Shown here piece by piece: positions 1 through 5,061 of a DNA stretch of 5,487 nt. How positions within the stretch are numbered: the first letter of the stretch is position 1; the number at the start of each line of letters is the position of its first letter. Origin of the DNA: Asaia bogorensis (GTDB lineage: Bacteria > Pseudomonadota > Alphaproteobacteria > Acetobacterales > Acetobacteraceae); assembly GCA_945886995.1 (NCBI GenBank), contig CAMCZJ010000201.1, positions 1-5,487 on the forward strand, given 5' to 3'. The notes beneath the pieces are model-generated. The model made no database searches and was not told the DNA's origin. It worked only from the letters and a program-made list of their open reading frames with translations. The translations under genes and the position numbers were made by a program.

Positions 1-455
1 TGGCGCAGCACATGGCGCACGCCACCCGCGAGCCCAACCTCAACCTCCGTCATGGACATGAAACTGTCTTCGGCAACTACGATAATGTCGCAGACCAAGG
101 CCAGCACGCAGCCCGCGCCAATGGCAGCACCATTCACGGCAGCAATCACTGGCTTGCCGCATTCCATGACGCAATCAAAGCCGGCGCGCACCAGGCGGTT
201 ATGGCGCGGGAAAGCGCCGGGGCGCGAGACATCCGGCCTGTCCTTCAAATCGGCGCCGGCAGAAAAATTGCGCCCTTCGCCGGTCAGCACCACAGCACGC
301 ACTTCAGGCATTTCATGGAAAGCATCGAAGATGCGCGTGATTTCATCACGAAAGGCGCTGTTTTGCGCATTCACCGGCGGGCGCGTGATCATCACGGTCG
401 CCACATGATCAATGATGTTTACCTTAAAGGCTTGCAGATCGGGAAAGGGGTTCAT
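1..455 (-). CDS. Enoyl-CoA hydratase/isomerase (crotonase) family protein, partial (N-terminal 151 residues)
   Basis: The reading frame begins at ATG 455-453 and stays open to the window edge, giving 151 residues that start MNPFPDLQAF. Crotonase-fold features are visible in order. An N-terminal strand region is followed by the first oxyanion-hole segment FSAGADLKD (about 64-72), then KPVIAAVNGAAIGAGC (101-116) carrying the second oxyanion glycine. Next comes VCDIIVVAED (121-130), then a TEVEVGLAGG segment (136-145). Family members act on acyl-CoA thioesters in the cytoplasm. Compared with classical hydratases, the first catalytic Glu (in the GGGCE motif) is replaced by Val117, while the second (QPEI motif) appears kept as Glu137. 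Simple hydration of a 2-enoyl-CoA is therefore doubtful, and an isomerase, lyase or other variant is possible. A GGAG ribosome site lies 6 nt before the start. An ATG 18 nt further upstream in the same frame meets a stop at once. The gene follows the Bug-protein gene by 50 bp, probably in one transcript. Roughly the last 100 residues are missing. Confidence 0.88.
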   Translation of the reverse strand, partial: MNPFPDLQAFKVNIIDHVATVMITRPPVNAQNSAFRDEITRIFDAFHEMPEVRAVVLTGEGRNFSAGADLKDRPDVSRPGAFPRHNRLVRAGFDCVMECGKPVIAAVNGAAIGAGCVLALVCDIIVVAEDSFMSMTEVEVGLAGGVRHVLR

Positions 456-505
456 CGGCTACTCCAATGCCATATTGCCGGGGTGGCTTCAGTCAATCAC
501 GCGCA

Positions 506-1477
506 TCAACTGATCGAAAGCCCAGTGGCCGCCACAATGCGCCGTGCCACTTCGCGGTCCTTGGCGATCACGGCCTGATAGGCGGCGGGGGAGGAAATCA
601 CAGAATCCGCCCCGGTCGCTTCCAGCCGCGCCTGAATCGCCGGGTCCTTCAACGCATGATGAATGGCAGCGACAAAGCGATTCTGCACCACCTCCGGCGT
701 GCCGGCAGGCGCAAAGCAGCCAGTCCAGGACACCAGATCATAACCCGGATAGGTTTCTGCCATCACGGGAATTTGCCGAAGGCTGGCCTGCCTTTCGGCA
801 GCGGTGCTGGCCAGCAAGGTGGTGCCGCGCTCCACCGCCGGACGAAGGCTGGAATAGGAGATGATGCCCGCATCCAACCTGCCCCCCGCCAATTCGCGCG
901 CCACATCAGCCCCGCCGCGATAGGGGATATGTTCCAGCTTGATGCCGGCCATCAATTGCAGCAATTCACCCATGAAATGGCCGATATGCGCCACACCCGG
1001 CGTGCCATAGGTGATCTCCCCAGGGCGGCGCTTTGCTTCCGCCACAAATTCCGCCAGATCGCGCGCCGGGAAGCCTGCGCGCACGCCCAGCATATAGGGT
1101 TGCGTGGTGACCTGCACGACGGGAATGAAGGCCGCAGTATAGTCAATCGGCAGGCTGCGGCTCACCAGCGGCAGCGTCGCGAAGGTCGCACCTTCAAACA
1201 GAAACGTATGGCCATCGGCGGGGCTTTGCGCCACGGCCATGGCGCCGATGGAACCCGATGCGCCGGTGCGGTTTTCGATAATGAAGGATTGGCCGAGATG
1301 TTCCGCCACTTTCGGCTGAATGATACGCGCAATGGTATCCGCCACACCCCCGGCGCTATAGGGCACAATCATGCGCACAGGCCGATCCGGATAGTTGCCC
1401 TGCGCAAAGCCGGAACGCGCCAGAAAAGGCGCCGCTACACCCAAGCCCGCCAGCCCGCGCCGCGTGATCCGCGCCAT
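506..1477 (-). CDS. Bug-family (TctC-like) tripartite tricarboxylate transporter substrate-binding protein
   Basis: This is a complete 323-residue periplasmic binding protein, the usual size for the Bug/TctC family, which captures carboxylates or related small molecules for TctAB-type permeases. The N-terminus MARITRRGLAGLG resembles a twin-arginine signal (RR at 6-7). A hydrophobic stretch and a likely cleavage site after GFA (about 23-25) follow. The mature part opens with the hallmark YPDRPVRMIVPYSAGG (29-44) and VAD, whose Asp47 falls in the family's ligand-contacting loop. LGQSFIIENR (61-70), GASGSIGAMAVAQSPADGHTF (72-92), the second-lobe YGTPGVAHIGHF (157-168) and APAGTPEVV (256-264) also match. 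Translation from 1477 is preferred over an upstream in-frame GTG/ATG-type start at 1561, because that 28-residue extension would precede the signal peptide and a strong ribosome site sits before 1477. No TctA or TctB permease gene is in view, so this may be an orphan receptor, as is common in the family. It is divergent from the leuC-like gene and probably co-transcribed with the crotonase after it. The ligand is unknown. Confidence 0.93.
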   Translation of the reverse strand: MARITRRGLAGLGVAAPFLARSGFAQGNYPDRPVRMIVPYSAGGVADTIARIIQPKVAEHLGQSFIIENRTGASGSIGAMAVAQSPADGHTFLFEGATFATLPLVSRSLPIDYTAAFIPVVQVTTQPYMLGVRAGFPARDLAEFVAEAKRRPGEITYGTPGVAHIGHFMGELLQLMAGIKLEHIPYRGGADVARELAGGRLDAGIISYSSLRPAVERGTTLLASTAAERQASLRQIPVMAETYPGYDLVSWTGCFAPAGTPEVVQNRFVAAIHHALKDPAIQARLEATGADSVISSPAAYQAVIAKDREVARRIVAATGLSIS

Positions 1478-1484
1478 CTCACCC

Positions 1485-1490
1485 CTCCCC
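1485..1490 (-). promoter_or_regulatory. Ribosome binding site of the Bug-family gene
   Basis: On the minus strand the bases before ATG 1477 read GGGGAGGGGTGAG, with a GGAG core at 1488-1485, 7 nt from the start codon. This purine-rich site fixes the start at the signal peptide methionine rather than at the more upstream in-frame codon. Confidence 0.7.
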
Positions 1491-1566
1491 CAGCTTGACC
1501 GCGCATCTTTGGCGCGGCGTGATAGGATTAGACGGTGCGGCGCGGATGGCGCCCAAGTCAAGAATC

Positions 1567-1574
1567 AGGGGAAG
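1567..1574 (+). promoter_or_regulatory. Ribosome binding site of the leuC-like gene
   Basis: The purine-rich AGGGGAAG ends 3 nt before ATG 1578, with its GGGGA core 5 nt away. This supports 1578 as the start over any start in the 180 nt of open frame upstream. That upstream stretch would overlap the divergent Bug-protein gene and does not resemble LeuC. Confidence 0.65.
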
Positions 1575-1577
1575 CAC

Positions 1578-2981
1578 ATGGCCGCAACGCTATTCGACAG
1601 GATTTGGGACCCGCATGTGATCGCCGATCTCGGTTCCGGCTGGTCGCTGCTGCATTGCGACCGCGTGCTGCTGCATGATCTCTCGGGTGGGCGGGCGCTG
1701 CGCGAAGTGGGGGAAGCGGGTTACGCGGTGCCGCATCCCGAACTTGCCTTCGCAACACCTGATCACGCGGTGGCGACATCTCCCGGGCGCACGGCGGAAA
1801 GCTTCCCAAAAGGTGGTGAGCTGATCGCAGGTTTGCGCAAGCGCGCCGCTGAAACCGGCGTCCGGCTTTTTGATCTTGGCCAGGATGGCAATGGCATTGT
1901 GCATGTGATGGGGCCGGAACTTGGCATTGTGCTGCCCGGCACCACGCTGGTTTGTGGTGATAGCCATACCTGCACCAATGGCGGGCTTGGCGCGCTGGCC
2001 TTTGGTATTGGTGCATCGGAATTGCGCCATGTGTTGGCCACGCAAACCCTGCCGCAGAAAAAGCCAAAGCGCATGCGCATTCGCTTTGAAGGTGCGGCTC
2101 CAGCAGGTGTCACGCCGAAGGACATGATCCTGCATGCCATTGGCCGTTTCGGCACTGGCGCAGGCACAGGCTATGCGGTGGAATATGCGGGTTCCGCCGT
2201 GCGCGCCCTTTCTGTCGAAGGGCGCCTCACGCTTTGTAATCTTTCCATCGAAATGGGCGCCAAGATGGGCATGGTGGCGCCCGATGATGTCACTTATGAA
2301 TGGCTCGCTGGCCGGCGCTTCGCGCCCAAGGGCGCGGCCTGGGATGCGGCCATCAGCCATTGGCGCAGCCTGCCAAGTGATGCCGATGCGGTCTTCGATT
2401 CCGATCTGGTGATTTCCATGGCGGATATCGCGCCGCAAATCACCTGGGGCACCAGCCCGGAACAGGTGCTGCCCGTCACGGGCCATGTGCCGGACCCGGC
2501 TTCAGCGCCTGACCCAATCCGCCGCGCCGCTTATGAGGTTGCCTTGGCCTATATGGACCTGAAGCCCGGCCAGCCGATTGCGGGCACGAAGATTGATTGG
2601 GTTTTCATCGGTTCCTGCACCAATTCGCGGATCGAGGATTTGCGCGCTGCCGCCGCCGTACTGCGCGGGCGGAAAGTGGCGCCGCATGTCACCGCCTGGG
2701 TGGTGCCTGGTTCGGAACGCGTGAAGAAGGAAGCCGAAGCCGAAGGGTTGGATGCTGCCTTCACCGCCGCAGGCTTTGAATGGCGCGAACCCGGCTGCGC
2801 GTTATGTGTCGCCGCAAATGGCGAAGCCGTCCCGCCTGGTGCGCGCTGCGTCTCAACCTCCAACCGCAATTTTGTCGGGCGGCAGGGGCCAGGGGCGCGG
2901 ACGCATTTGGCCTCTCCGGCCATGGCGGCGGCGGCGGCACTGGCGGGCGCCATTGCCGATGTGCGGCACTTCGCCGCGTAA
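1578..2981 (+). CDS. leuC: LeuC-like 3-isopropylmalate/(R)-2-methylmalate dehydratase large subunit (aconitase family)
   Basis: This is a 467-residue large subunit of a two-component [4Fe-4S] hydro-lyase, close to the 466 residues of E. coli LeuC. In LeuCD this enzyme interconverts 2- and 3-isopropylmalate in leucine synthesis in the cytoplasm. The N-terminus LFDRIWDPHVI aligns with LeuC. Further motifs are FATPDHAVAT (58-67), GIVHVMGPELGIVLPG (106-121), VCGDSHTCTNGG (125-136), ATQTLPQ (154-160), TWGTSPEQV (289-297), FIGSCTNSRIEDLRAA (343-358) and EPGCALC (404-410). Cys347, Cys407 and Cys410 match the three cluster ligands of E. coli LeuC in number and position. Some usually fixed segments differ: HEVTSPQAF is HDLSGGRAL (33-41), and DSHTSTHGAFG is DSHTCTNGGLG (128-138). 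This points to a paralogue that may prefer another 2- or 3-hydroxy di/tricarboxylate, such as a methylmalate-type substrate. The family and an intact active-site cluster are near certain. The exact substrate is not. It is the first gene of the pair with the LeuD-like subunit. Confidence 0.93.
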   Translation: MAATLFDRIWDPHVIADLGSGWSLLHCDRVLLHDLSGGRALREVGEAGYAVPHPELAFATPDHAVATSPGRTAESFPKGGELIAGLRKRAAETGVRLFDLGQDGNGIVHVMGPELGIVLPGTTLVCGDSHTCTNGGLGALAFGIGASELRHVLATQTLPQKKPKRMRIRFEGAAPAGVTPKDMILHAIGRFGTGAGTGYAVEYAGSAVRALSVEGRLTLCNLSIEMGAKMGMVAPDDVTYEWLAGRRFAPKGAAWDAAISHWRSLPSDADAVFDSDLVISMADIAPQITWGTSPEQVLPVTGHVPDPASAPDPIRRAAYEVALAYMDLKPGQPIAGTKIDWVFIGSCTNSRIEDLRAAAAVLRGRKVAPHVTAWVVPGSERVKKEAEAEGLDAAFTAAGFEWREPGCALCVAANGEAVPPGARCVSTSNRNFVGRQGPGARTHLASPAMAAAAALAGAIADVRHFAA

Positions 2982-2994
2982 GGGGACGGGTATC

Positions 2995-3621
2995 ATGGAA
3001 AAATTCACCAAACTCTCTGGCCCCGCCGCACCCTTGATGCGCGCCAATGTGGATACAGATTTGATCATCCGCATCCAGCGCCTGGTTGGCACCGGGCGCA
3101 CCGGGCTTGGACCCTATGCTTTCGAGAATTTGCGCCTTCTGGCCGATGGCTCGGAAAACCCAGATTTCGTGCTGAACAAGGCGCCCTATCGGGAAGCGCC
3201 CATTCTGCTGGCCGGTGCGAATTTCGGCTGCGGTTCATCGCGTGAAGGTGCGGTTTGGGCGCTGATGGGCGCGGGTATTCGCTGCGTCATTGCGCCAAGC
3301 TTTGGCGACATTTTCCACAACAATTGCTTTCAGAACGGCCTGCTGCCGATTGCATTGCCCGAGGAAGTGGTGAAGCAAATTGCCGCCGAGACGGAAGGCA
3401 GCCAAGGGGCCCGCCATACCGCGATTGATCTGGTGCGCCAGATGGTAGTCACGCCCGAAGGTGCCGAAATCCCCTTCAGTATTGATGCGCGCAAGCGCGA
3501 TGCGCTGCTGGAGGGGCTTGATGATATCGCCCTGACGATGCGCTTGAAGGACCAGATCGAGGCCTGGCAAGCCGCGGACCGCACCAAGCGCGGCTGGGTC
3601 TGGGAAAGTGTGAAGCTGTAG
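2995..3621 (+). CDS. leuD: LeuD-like 3-isopropylmalate/(R)-2-methylmalate dehydratase small subunit
   Basis: This is a 208-residue swivel-domain subunit that pairs with the upstream LeuC-like protein. E. coli LeuD has 201 residues. The order of motifs is that of LeuD: MEKFTKLSGPAAPL (1-14), RANVDTDLII (16-25), NPDFVLN (55-61), FGCGSSREGAVWAL (77-90), IAPSFGDIFHNNCFQNGLLPI (99-119) and GLDDIALTMRLKDQI (174-188). GCGSSRE supplies the loop that closes over the active site. The stretch after NVDTD is unusual. The common bacterial IIPKQFLKRIKRTGFG is IIRIQRLVGTGRTGLG here (24-39), in the loop that influences substrate choice in this family, and SSREHAPW is SSREGAVW. The C-terminus carries a short extra tail, RTKRGWVWESVKL. 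The start has AGGGGA at 2981-2986, and the gap from the leuC-like stop is 13 bp, so the two are one operon. No leuB follows, and transcription ends at a hairpin just after the stop. Confidence 0.93.
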   Translation: MEKFTKLSGPAAPLMRANVDTDLIIRIQRLVGTGRTGLGPYAFENLRLLADGSENPDFVLNKAPYREAPILLAGANFGCGSSREGAVWALMGAGIRCVIAPSFGDIFHNNCFQNGLLPIALPEEVVKQIAAETEGSQGARHTAIDLVRQMVVTPEGAEIPFSIDARKRDALLEGLDDIALTMRLKDQIEAWQAADRTKRGWVWESVKL

Positions 3622-3628
3622 AACGGTT

Positions 3629-3649
3629 GGGCGGGCATAAAGCCCGCCC
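3629..3649. terminator. Bidirectional hairpin between leuD-like gene and the small minus-strand gene
   Basis: A perfect 8-bp stem GGGCGGGC (3629-3636) / GCCCGCCC (3642-3649) with loop ATAAA sits 7 nt after the leuD-like stop and 9 nt after the stop of the convergent gene. There is no T-run on either side. It may act with help or through stem strength alone, and it can serve both transcripts. Confidence 0.72.
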
Positions 3650-3658
3650 GGAAAGGCT

Positions 3659-3967
3659 TCAGCCCTGCGGCACCATGCGCTGGGCAGTTTCCTGCAATTC
3701 CTTGGCCTTCTTCACGGCGCGATCAATTTCAGACGCGGTGCGGTCCAGCGCGTCGCGGTAGGATTGCACGCCCGCCTGCATGCCACCGACCCTGCTTTTC
3801 AGGTCGCCCATGGCGGCGCGGAAATCTGCGGTGGCGCGGGCCTGGGCGCGCAGCGCATCATCAAGCTTGAGAAGCGCGATGCGGAGCCTGTCCTGCGGCT
3901 TCTGCGGGAAGGCGACAACCTCGGCAATCTTGCGATCTTCAGTGATGGTAATGGCAGAAGCGCTCAT
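3659..3967 (-). CDS. Small conserved-looking alpha-helical (coiled-coil) protein of unknown function
   Basis: I do not recognise this 102-residue protein. It starts MSASAITITEDRK and has a short extended N-terminus with a proline-containing linker (FPQKPQ, 20-25). It then forms two long amphipathic, charged helices (about 26-58 and 64-98) broken by GG at 61-62. Hydrophobic residues recur at 3-4-residue spacing (LRIALLKLDDAL, then VQSYRDALDRTASEIDRAV), as in a coiled coil or helical hairpin. It has no Cys or Trp, no signal peptide and no membrane segment, so it is likely a cytoplasmic, perhaps oligomeric or partner-binding, protein. The start is supported by GGAGA at 3979-3975, 8 nt before ATG 3967. 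GC-rich codon use like its neighbours, a good ribosome site and a hairpin just past its stop all favour a real gene. It is monocistronic, and its promoter must lie in the AT-rich gap upstream. No function can be assigned. Confidence 0.75.
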   Translation of the reverse strand: MSASAITITEDRKIAEVVAFPQKPQDRLRIALLKLDDALRAQARATADFRAAMGDLKSRVGGMQAGVQSYRDALDRTASEIDRAVKKAKELQETAQRMVPQG

Positions 3968-3984
3968 GGCTTGGTCTCCGTTTG

Positions 3985-4150
3985 GTTAATCGAAGACTAA
4001 CTCAGTTTAAGAGTTTTTTCCATCATTTTTTTAAGAAAAAATAACTCGAGATGAAGAAATTTATCATTTCTTTGTTTTTCAAAGGGATATTTTTAACTCA
4101 AATTTACCAAGTAAAACTTGCGATAAAATAGTCTTTACTTGAATTCAACC
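3985..4150. other. AT-rich intergenic island with overlapping dyads
   Basis: The 233-bp gap 3968-4200 contains no convincing gene. Its core is strikingly AT-rich: by hand count 38 G or C in the 150 bases 4001-4150 (about 25%), against a GC-rich window. It must hold the promoter of the minus-strand small gene (start 3967). The best pair I find on that strand is TTGGGT (4153-4148), 17 bp, TATTTT (4130-4125), which is only a weak match. TAACTC occurs three times (3998, 4042, 4094), with GAGTT inverted at 4011. Homopolymer runs of T and A (for example 4014-4019, 4025-4032, 4036-4041) suggest bent DNA. It could be a regulator- or nucleoid-protein-bound promoter, or remnant foreign DNA. Confidence 0.55.
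4108..4141. repeat. Nested inverted repeats in the AT-rich gap
   Basis: CAAGTAAA (4108-4115) is repeated in perfect inverted form as TTTACTTG (4134-4141), with an 18-nt spacer. The left copy also takes part in two tight dyads: TTTAC-CAA-GTAAA (4103-4115) and CAAGT-AAA-ACTTG (4108-4120). Overlapping dyads like these resemble operator sites, but chance is a real alternative in such AT-rich DNA. Confidence 0.45.
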
Positions 4151-4159
4151 CAAGGTTTC

Positions 4160-4192
4160 GCCCCCGGCTCCGGCCAAGCCAGAATCGGGGGC
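4160..4192 (-). terminator. Hairpin terminator of the enoyl-CoA hydratase gene
   Basis: On the minus strand, 8 nt after the stop of the hydratase gene, GCCCCCG (4192-4186) pairs perfectly with CGGGGGC (4166-4160). The inner arms TCTGGC and GCCGGA add six pairs, one a G·T wobble, around a TTG loop. Only one A/C mismatch and one further G·T interrupt the stem. No T-run follows (GAAACC), so this is a strong hairpin without the classical U tract. It also insulates the AT-rich gap from read-through. Confidence 0.7.
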
Positions 4193-4200
4193 TGGCGCGT

Positions 4201-4977
4201 TTACTGATTCGTGAAGGCGGCCTTCCGCTTTTCAGCAAAGGCCGCCATGCCTTCCTTCTGATCCGCGGTCGCGAACAGGGAAAGGAAAAGCCGCCGTTCC
4301 GTGCGCACGCCTTCCGTCAGGCTGCTTTCAAAGGCGGCATTGACCGCTTCCTTCGCCATGGCGACCGAAGGGCCGGAAAGGGCCGCGATCTTGTCACCAA
4401 TCTTCAGCGCTTCCGCGATCAATTCCGCCGCCGGCACAACGCGGCAGACCAGATTGGCGCGTTCAGCTTCTTCGGCATTCATCATCCGCCCGGTCAGCAC
4501 CATTTCCATGGCCTTGGATTTGCCGATGGCGCGCGTCAGACGCTGCGTGCCGCCGGCACCGGGAATAATCCCAAGGTTGATTTCCGGCTGGCCGAATTTC
4601 GCCGTATCGGCAGCGATGATCAAATCACACATCATCGCCAATTCGCAGCCACCACCAAGCGCAAAGCCGGATACGGCAGCAATCACGGGCTTTTGGATTT
4701 CCAGCACCGTTTCCCAATTGGCGCCGATAAAATCATTGAAATAGACGCCGGGGAAATTCCGGTCCTTCATTTCCTTGATATCAGCACCCGCCGCGAAAGC
4801 CTTTTCGCTGCCGGTGATGATAATGGCGGCAATCGCCGGGTCCTTATCAAAAGTGCGCAAGGCAGTGCCGAGTTCGATCATCAATTGATCACACAGCGCA
4901 TTCAGCGCCTGCGGCCGGTTCAGCCGGATCAGACCGGTTTTGCCGTGGGTTTCAACCAGGATCATTTCAGGGGCCAT
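4201..4977 (-). CDS. Enoyl-CoA hydratase (crotonase family)
   Basis: This is a complete 258-residue hydratase, the normal length for single-domain bacterial crotonases. It adds water across the double bond of 2-trans-enoyl-CoA in the cytoplasm, as in fatty-acid, aromatic or branched-chain acyl-CoA breakdown. It begins MAPEMILVETHGKTGLIRLN. Diagnostic segments are RPQALNAL (21-28), FAAGADIKEM (61-70, first oxyanion hole), KPVIAAVSGFALGGGCELAMMCD (96-118), KFGQPEINLGIIPGAGGTQRL (127-147), and the C-terminal trimerisation region rich in EKRKAAF. Both catalytic glutamates are present, Glu112 in GGGCE and Glu132 in QPEI. The second oxyanion glycine is Gly109. AAGGAG at 4990-4985, 7 nt before ATG 4977, fixes the start, although Met5 is also possible. 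The gene stands alone between two terminators (5031-5053 upstream, 4160-4192 downstream), so it probably has its own promoter. Substrate chain length cannot be read from the sequence. Confidence 0.96.
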   Translation of the reverse strand: MAPEMILVETHGKTGLIRLNRPQALNALCDQLMIELGTALRTFDKDPAIAAIIITGSEKAFAAGADIKEMKDRNFPGVYFNDFIGANWETVLEIQKPVIAAVSGFALGGGCELAMMCDLIIAADTAKFGQPEINLGIIPGAGGTQRLTRAIGKSKAMEMVLTGRMMNAEEAERANLVCRVVPAAELIAEALKIGDKIAALSGPSVAMAKEAVNAAFESSLTEGVRTERRLFLSLFATADQKEGMAAFAEKRKAAFTNQ

Positions 4978-4997
4978 GGTGGTTCTCCTTCATCTGT

Positions 4998-5021
4998 TGT
5001 GCTGCATAAGGCCATAGCACA
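4998..5021. promoter_or_regulatory. Dyad upstream of the enoyl-CoA hydratase gene
   Basis: TGTGCT (4998-5003) and AGCACA (5016-5021) are perfect inverted arms with a 12-nt spacer, extendable by G·T pairs on both sides. The dyad lies 21-44 bp upstream of the hydratase ATG, between that gene's ribosome site and the preceding terminator. It is placed where an operator or leader hairpin would be. I could not find a clear -35/-10 pair beside it. Confidence 0.35.
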
Positions 5022-5030
5022 GCCCTGAAG

Positions 5031-5053
5031 AAAACTGCCCAGCGCGGGGCAGC
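5031..5053 (-). terminator. Intrinsic terminator of the DUF1203-like gene
   Basis: On the minus strand CTGCCC (5052-5047), loop CGCGCT and GGGCAG (5040-5035) form a 6-bp stem, plus a G·T pair at the base (5053/5034), followed at once by TTTTCTT (5034-5028). It lies 9 nt after the DUF1203-like stop, and it is the only hairpin in the window with a proper T tract. Confidence 0.75.
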
Positions 5054-5061
5054 GCCTGGCT

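Larger units (their letters stand above)
1478..1577. promoter_or_regulatory. Divergent intergenic region between the Bug gene and the leuC-like gene
   Basis: This 100-bp gap must hold the start signals for both divergent transcripts. A -35-like TTGACC lies at 1495-1500 on the plus strand, and a -35-like TTGACT lies at 1561-1556 on the minus strand. Together they form a CTTGAC/GTCAAG inverted pair flanking the gap. No hexamer resembling TATAAT lies 16-18 bp from either one. The AT-richer centre GTGATAGGATTAGAC (1519-1533) is 18-25 bp away, so a normal sigma-70 promoter is not convincing. A dyad CCGCGC (1499-1504) / GCGCGG (1512-1517) with a 7-nt spacer, and a repeated GGCGCGG (1511-1517, 1539-1545), could be regulator sites. 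No regulator gene is adjacent in this window. Confidence 0.4.

Noticed and set aside
12..578. Plus-strand open frame of 188 codons at the left edge
   Set aside because: It is the shadow of the partial crotonase and of the Bug gene's 3' end. The minus-strand crotonase reading has clear motifs and a ribosome site.
467..1498. Long plus-strand open frame opposite the Bug-family gene
   Set aside because: Its translation is rich in Arg, His and Gln with no family resemblance, as expected for the antisense of a GC-rich gene. The minus-strand frame matches the Bug family throughout.
1478..1561. Upstream start for the Bug-family protein, adding 28 residues
   Set aside because: The extension (SAPHRLILSRRAKDARSS) would precede the signal peptide, and the strong GGGGAGGGG site lies directly before 1477.
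1395..1577. Upstream in-frame starts for the leuC-like gene
   Set aside because: They would extend into the divergent Bug gene and add residues with no counterpart in LeuC. AGGGGAAG before 1578 fits better.
1590..2486. Long minus-strand open frame opposite the leuC-like gene
   Set aside because: Low-complexity His/Arg/Ala-rich translation without recognisable motifs. The plus strand encodes a full-length LeuC homologue over the same bases.
4011..4047. A/T-run hairpin (GAGTTTTTTC with GAAAAAATAACTC) as a terminator or RNA element
   Set aside because: The arms pair only with a bulge, are almost all A-T, and the low-complexity sequence makes such pairing likely by chance.
4100..4129. Plus-strand -10-like TAAAAT (4124-4129) as a promoter
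   Set aside because: No acceptable -35 lies 16-18 bp upstream, and no plus-strand gene follows.
4301..4744. Plus-strand open frame of 147 codons opposite the enoyl-CoA hydratase
   Set aside because: Ser/Ala/Arg-rich antisense shadow of a confidently assigned, full-length hydratase.
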